DNA of 64,000 nt from Timema cristinae (Eukaryota; Arthropoda; Insecta; Phasmatodea; Timematidae): the NCBI GenBank assembly GCA_039000515.1, contig JBCFYV010000494.1, positions 1-64,000 on the forward strand, read 5' to 3'. Below the pieces are notes generated by a model, which was not told the origin of the DNA, made no database searches, and saw only the letters and a program-made list of their open reading frames with translations. A program made the translations under genes and the position numbers. Shown here in pieces: positions 60,701 to 64,000 of the stretch (positions are counted from its first letter, which is position 1; every line of letters begins with the position of its first letter).

Positions 60701-60928
60701 ACCCTTCTGTGCCATCTCTCCTACTCTGTTAGGAGAGATGGAACAAATGTATACTTTGAGAATTTTCCTCATCAAGCTATAAAACACATTTTTTTGCTCT
60801 AGTTTAGGGTTCATGATGGTAACAGACATCCTAATTAACTTATATTTGTATTGAGTGCCACTTATTAATAAATAATATTTTTTTATGAATTTTTCTTGAA
60901 TTGTGTGCCATCTCTCCTCGAGTTACCT
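57711..60928 (+). mobile_element. Tigger/pogo-like DNA transposon, copy B (decayed)
   Basis: 3218 bp with the same TIRs as copy A (left AGGTAACTTGAGGAGAGATG, right end CTCGAGTTACCT). The left TA (57709-57710) is kept, but the right one has mutated to TT (60929-60930). Subterminal TAGGAGAGATGG copies are present near both ends; one at the right (TTAGGAGAGATGG, about 60730) is intact where copy A has a change. Confidence 0.92.
58265..60449 (+). pseudogene. Tigger/pogo transposase with PHD finger, copy B (broken)
   Basis: Same domain order as copy A: HTH_psq-type N-terminus from ATG 58265, DDE_1 catalytic domain (NADEIG, LDGHSAH, LQPLDR), Ser/Thr-rich repeats and a C-terminal PHD-type finger. 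It shares with copy A the frameshift after the HTH domain and the TAA after KMRK (59033-59035). Private lesions include a one-base loss near 58888 and another near 59500 that shift frame, and the second Cys of CTNC in the finger changed to Tyr (TGC to TAT, about 60323). On the other hand it lacks copy A's stop near 3890 and the TGA at 4263. Neither copy can make an active protein. Confidence 0.88.
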
Positions 60929-61319
60929 TTTTATTAGAAAATGATGATTTTGGAATAATATCACATCTACCGTGGAAAGCTTAAAAACTTTAAAAGATTT
61001 CAAGTAGAGGGACACACGTACTATCACGAAACCATATGAAATATTTAAAATCCATTTTGTAAACTTGTGTTTTCAGGCTTAATTAATAAAATAATTGTTT
61101 GTCTTTGCTAATAAAAGAAATAATCAACAAATTTAATCTTCTTGGAAATGAGTTTGACTAATAAAAAAACTTCTTATTTATTAATCATGTTTGTAATCAT
61201 AAGTAGTTTATTAACGTTTCCTGTAGCTGGCTTTACTTGAATAAATTTATAATTTTACTATACCACAAATATCTTCAAAACATTTCTTCTTGAATATCTT
61301 GGTTGATATACTAGACTGT

Positions 61320-62010
61320 CAATTAAATGTAAAAAAACAGTAGATTGTGAGTCAAAACTAGTTATATATAAATAAAATTAACTTTGTGTATGTTAAACAA
61401 AGCATATTTTTAACAAAACAAAAAAAATCAATTTATCATTAAGTCACTAAGTGTGTTAAAAACTGTTTTGATTACTGATTATATTAATTATGGTGATATT
61501 GTGCTGATATTTTATGTATCTGCAATATTAATTCTTTACAAGAAAATAATGTTTCTTTATGGTTCACGATACGGTGTTTTTAATGTTAAATGAAACATAA
61601 TTTTGAATATTTCTACTTCTTGACGAAGAAGGCCATGGTTGAAATAAGAGAAAGAGAAATTATTTTTGTAAGGTTTTCAGCATTAAAATGAATTCAAATA
61701 AATTATCAAAGAATCATCTGACAGAAGAATTCCACAACCACATAACCGTTTATTCTAGGAGAAAGAAGAGATGAGCAGGGTGACAACATGCGACTTTAAA
61801 ACCAGATATAACCATTAGTTTAGCATTGAACCGTTAGAGAGCACTCCAAACAATAAAACATAAATCACGTTATAGGTTATGACAAAAGATAGCAGTAACA
61901 GATATGAATAAATTTAATTGTTTCACAAATAATAGTTAATCCATTATTTGTGAATTAAGTAAATAATAATGTTTATTATTATTATTTATTATTATTATTA
62001 TTTTATTATT
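61320..62010. other. Divergent block inside duplication copy B
   Basis: Counterpart of 6520-7690, but only about 61610-61745 aligns. Contains a perfect hairpin at 61922-61954 (TTCACAAATAAT / ATTATTTGTGAA, 9-bp loop) and a TTA-rich SINE tail at the right. Confidence 0.7.
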
Positions 62011-62282
62011 AGCACCGCGTCTTACTACCCGTTCGGGTTATACGCACTTACGCTAATGTGTAATGGTAGGGTGATTGTGAGGTGAAATGGAGGACCTACA
62101 GTTTAACGTGTGATCCGAACCACGTTGGAGGCATTCCCCACATTCATAAGTTGTGATTAATACACGTCTTGTCAGAGGTGAAGGAAGGGTTTGGTAATCA
62201 GATAAATGTGTGTCGGGACCGAGGATAGAACCCCAGACTCCAGACAGATTTCCGACACATTACCCCCTAGACCACCAGGTCC
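62011..62282 (-). mobile_element. SINE family A
   Basis: Duplicate of 7706-7980; the 3' domain here is closer to consensus (CGCGTCTTACTACCCGTTCG). Confidence 0.85.
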
Positions 62283-63391
62283 CCTCTACAATTGTCAAAT
62301 GAATTAAAAAAAAAATTAAAACACAAGTTGCCTAAAATATATTTTAGAAATTGTAATATTTAAAGATTTCTTATTTTGTTTAGTCATCGTTTAATAATTA
62401 AATTCGATCAAAAATCACACCTCGTTTCCAGAATCGAATTCAAAATATTTTTTATAGGAAATACCACAGCTAATTATCTCCATATTCTGCCTATCCATAC
62501 AGTATATATAGGCCTACATTTCAATCAAGTAGAGTAGGAACGAGGAAGGTAGAATTTATATAGGGGCAAAGTATGTAAACACAAGGAAAAATTAGTTCAT
62601 TACATCGGGTCAGGGCTTAAACCTCGAACTCTCCGTTTCCGGTAAATTGGACTAGATTAGTACATTTTGTTCACGAGCCCATTGATGTATGTCTTTAATA
62701 GATGTCTTGTACCTTAAAAAAACTCCTTATATAAGGGGCATAATCACTGTTATAATTAATTAATCCCCCCAAACCTGCCTGATTTCCACACACGATTTTG
62801 TAAAATATCGAGAACGAAAAGTGCCATTATTAAACAAGTTGCAGTCAGTCTGCATCCTGGCGTCTGAGAAGGATGTCCTCATTGCAGCGATAAAAGGGCT
62901 TAAAGATGGTTTTGGGCTCGATGTCCATCTTAACTAGCTAGAGATCACTACTGTGTGAGTGACCTGTGATCTGATCTCCAACATGACCTTGACCTGTTGG
63001 CTGGGGAGCTGATAAATAATAGCAGTTTCAGTATTTTTGTTCGGATGACCAGCCCGAACTTTGAGCGTGTTTTAAATACGAGGGGATCGTCGTAGTGGTA
63101 TCTGCAGATTATTGCCCTAAAATGTATTCGAAATATTTTATCGGGAAAAGATATATTATTGTAATAAGCCCTCCCTCGACTTTATAGTTAGAAGTTGAGT
63201 CATTAAAGGCTGTCGATTTTACATAGATATCTAGGTTTTGCTGTTTAATTTGGATAACAAAATATATATTCTCCCCCTTCACGCTACAGTGATAGCTTTC
63301 AAACTATCCCTCTCCCAGTTCTCTATCTATTTGTTTCACAAAGCCTCTTAAGTAAGAATTGTTGAACTGCTGTTATTTTTAACCAAAGAGA

Positions 63392-64000
63392 TTTAACAAA
63401 ACGTCGTCGTGAACCGAAGGTTACAACCCCTAACTAAATATACAAGACACTTAGCATGAATGAAATATAGATAAAAAAAAAAAACGAGTTTCGGGTAATT
63501 TCTTCTGGGTGTATGTGGCGGGATGGGCGGATAGACCATTTGCTGGTACTAATAACATGTTCAACCTTACCTGGCAAAAAACCCAGCTGTTCCAATTTGC
63601 TGACACATATATATATCCGCTAAGGCTGAGTGGTAGAGCACGAGAAAAACACACACACAAAAAAAAAAAACACCTATACACAACTCTCCTAAAAGAAAAA
63701 TGGGATATAACTTTAACTATGATAGCAAAACTTAAATCATAATTTATACTACTTAGGGTGTATTAGTATGGTATTTGCACACAAAAAAAAAACCATGGTG
63801 AAAGGTAAACAGGTAAACTAAAGAAAGAAAGAAAAAAAATGTACTGGTAACAAAAAAATAAAAAATAATAAAGGAACCAATTATTTATTTTACTGAGCTC
63901 CTTTCCTCTTTAGTGCTCTGAACAAAATTTAAAAAAATAATCCCCTACCTATCAGGTCGACCAGTATTACACATTATTATATACAATATTTTCACCCCTG
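63392..64000. other. No gene seen
   Basis: Right flank of duplication 1 copy B. A-rich tracts and an A-box-like GGCTGAGTGGTAGAGCAC near 63624; no full tRNA and no coding region. Confidence 0.5.

Noticed and set aside
63609..63650. A-box-like tRNA start
   Set aside because: No B box or acceptor pairing follows.

Overview
This is eukaryotic, AT-rich, gene-poor DNA. There are no operons, Shine-Dalgarno sites or dense coding. The window is a repeat graveyard: tRNA-derived SINEs, decayed DNA transposons (Tigger/pogo, Tc1/mariner-like, hAT-like), non-LTR (LINE) fragments, satellites and segmental duplications. The fossil protein motifs (LINE ends such as RRLWWAGHV and RWYGHV, a Tigger with a PHD finger, an IS630/mariner end with LGYVKDKMFV) point to an invertebrate, most likely an arthropod. 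I cannot name the species.

Layout. Bases 739-9085 and 55534-63391 are two direct copies of one ~8 kb block that share a decayed Tigger/pogo element and two SINEs. Bases 15005-16199 and 53188-54367 are a second, ~1.2 kb direct pair that starts at a SINE 3' end. Between them lie SINEs of three families (9.4-18.6 kb), a hairpin element carrying a tRNA-like sequence (17.5-17.95 kb), a promoter-like patch (about 21 kb), a LINE fragment (24.3 kb), a second Tigger-like fossil (28.5-29.2 kb), a GC-rich putative first coding exon (31.73 kb), a ~2.1 kb palindromic minisatellite interrupted by a SINE (32.3-34.5 kb), a mariner-like fossil (34.5-35.1 kb), a hAT-like fossil (36.1-36.4 kb) and a Ser/Pro-rich repeat-coding region ending in a poly(A) signal (37.55-38.95 kb). 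Further right are 21-bp satellites, LINE fragments, fossils of uncharacterised invertebrate repeat families (40.4, 43.5 and 50.2 kb), two tandem arrays (46.9-48.1 kb) and a gag-like fragment (52.2-53.2 kb).

The only plausible host gene is on the + strand at 31.7-38.9 kb. It has a TATA box, a short Arg-rich exon with a good splice donor, and a downstream acceptor in matching phase leading into the repeat-rich region. Everything else looks like mobile DNA or its debris. All homology calls are from memory of protein families; no search was run.
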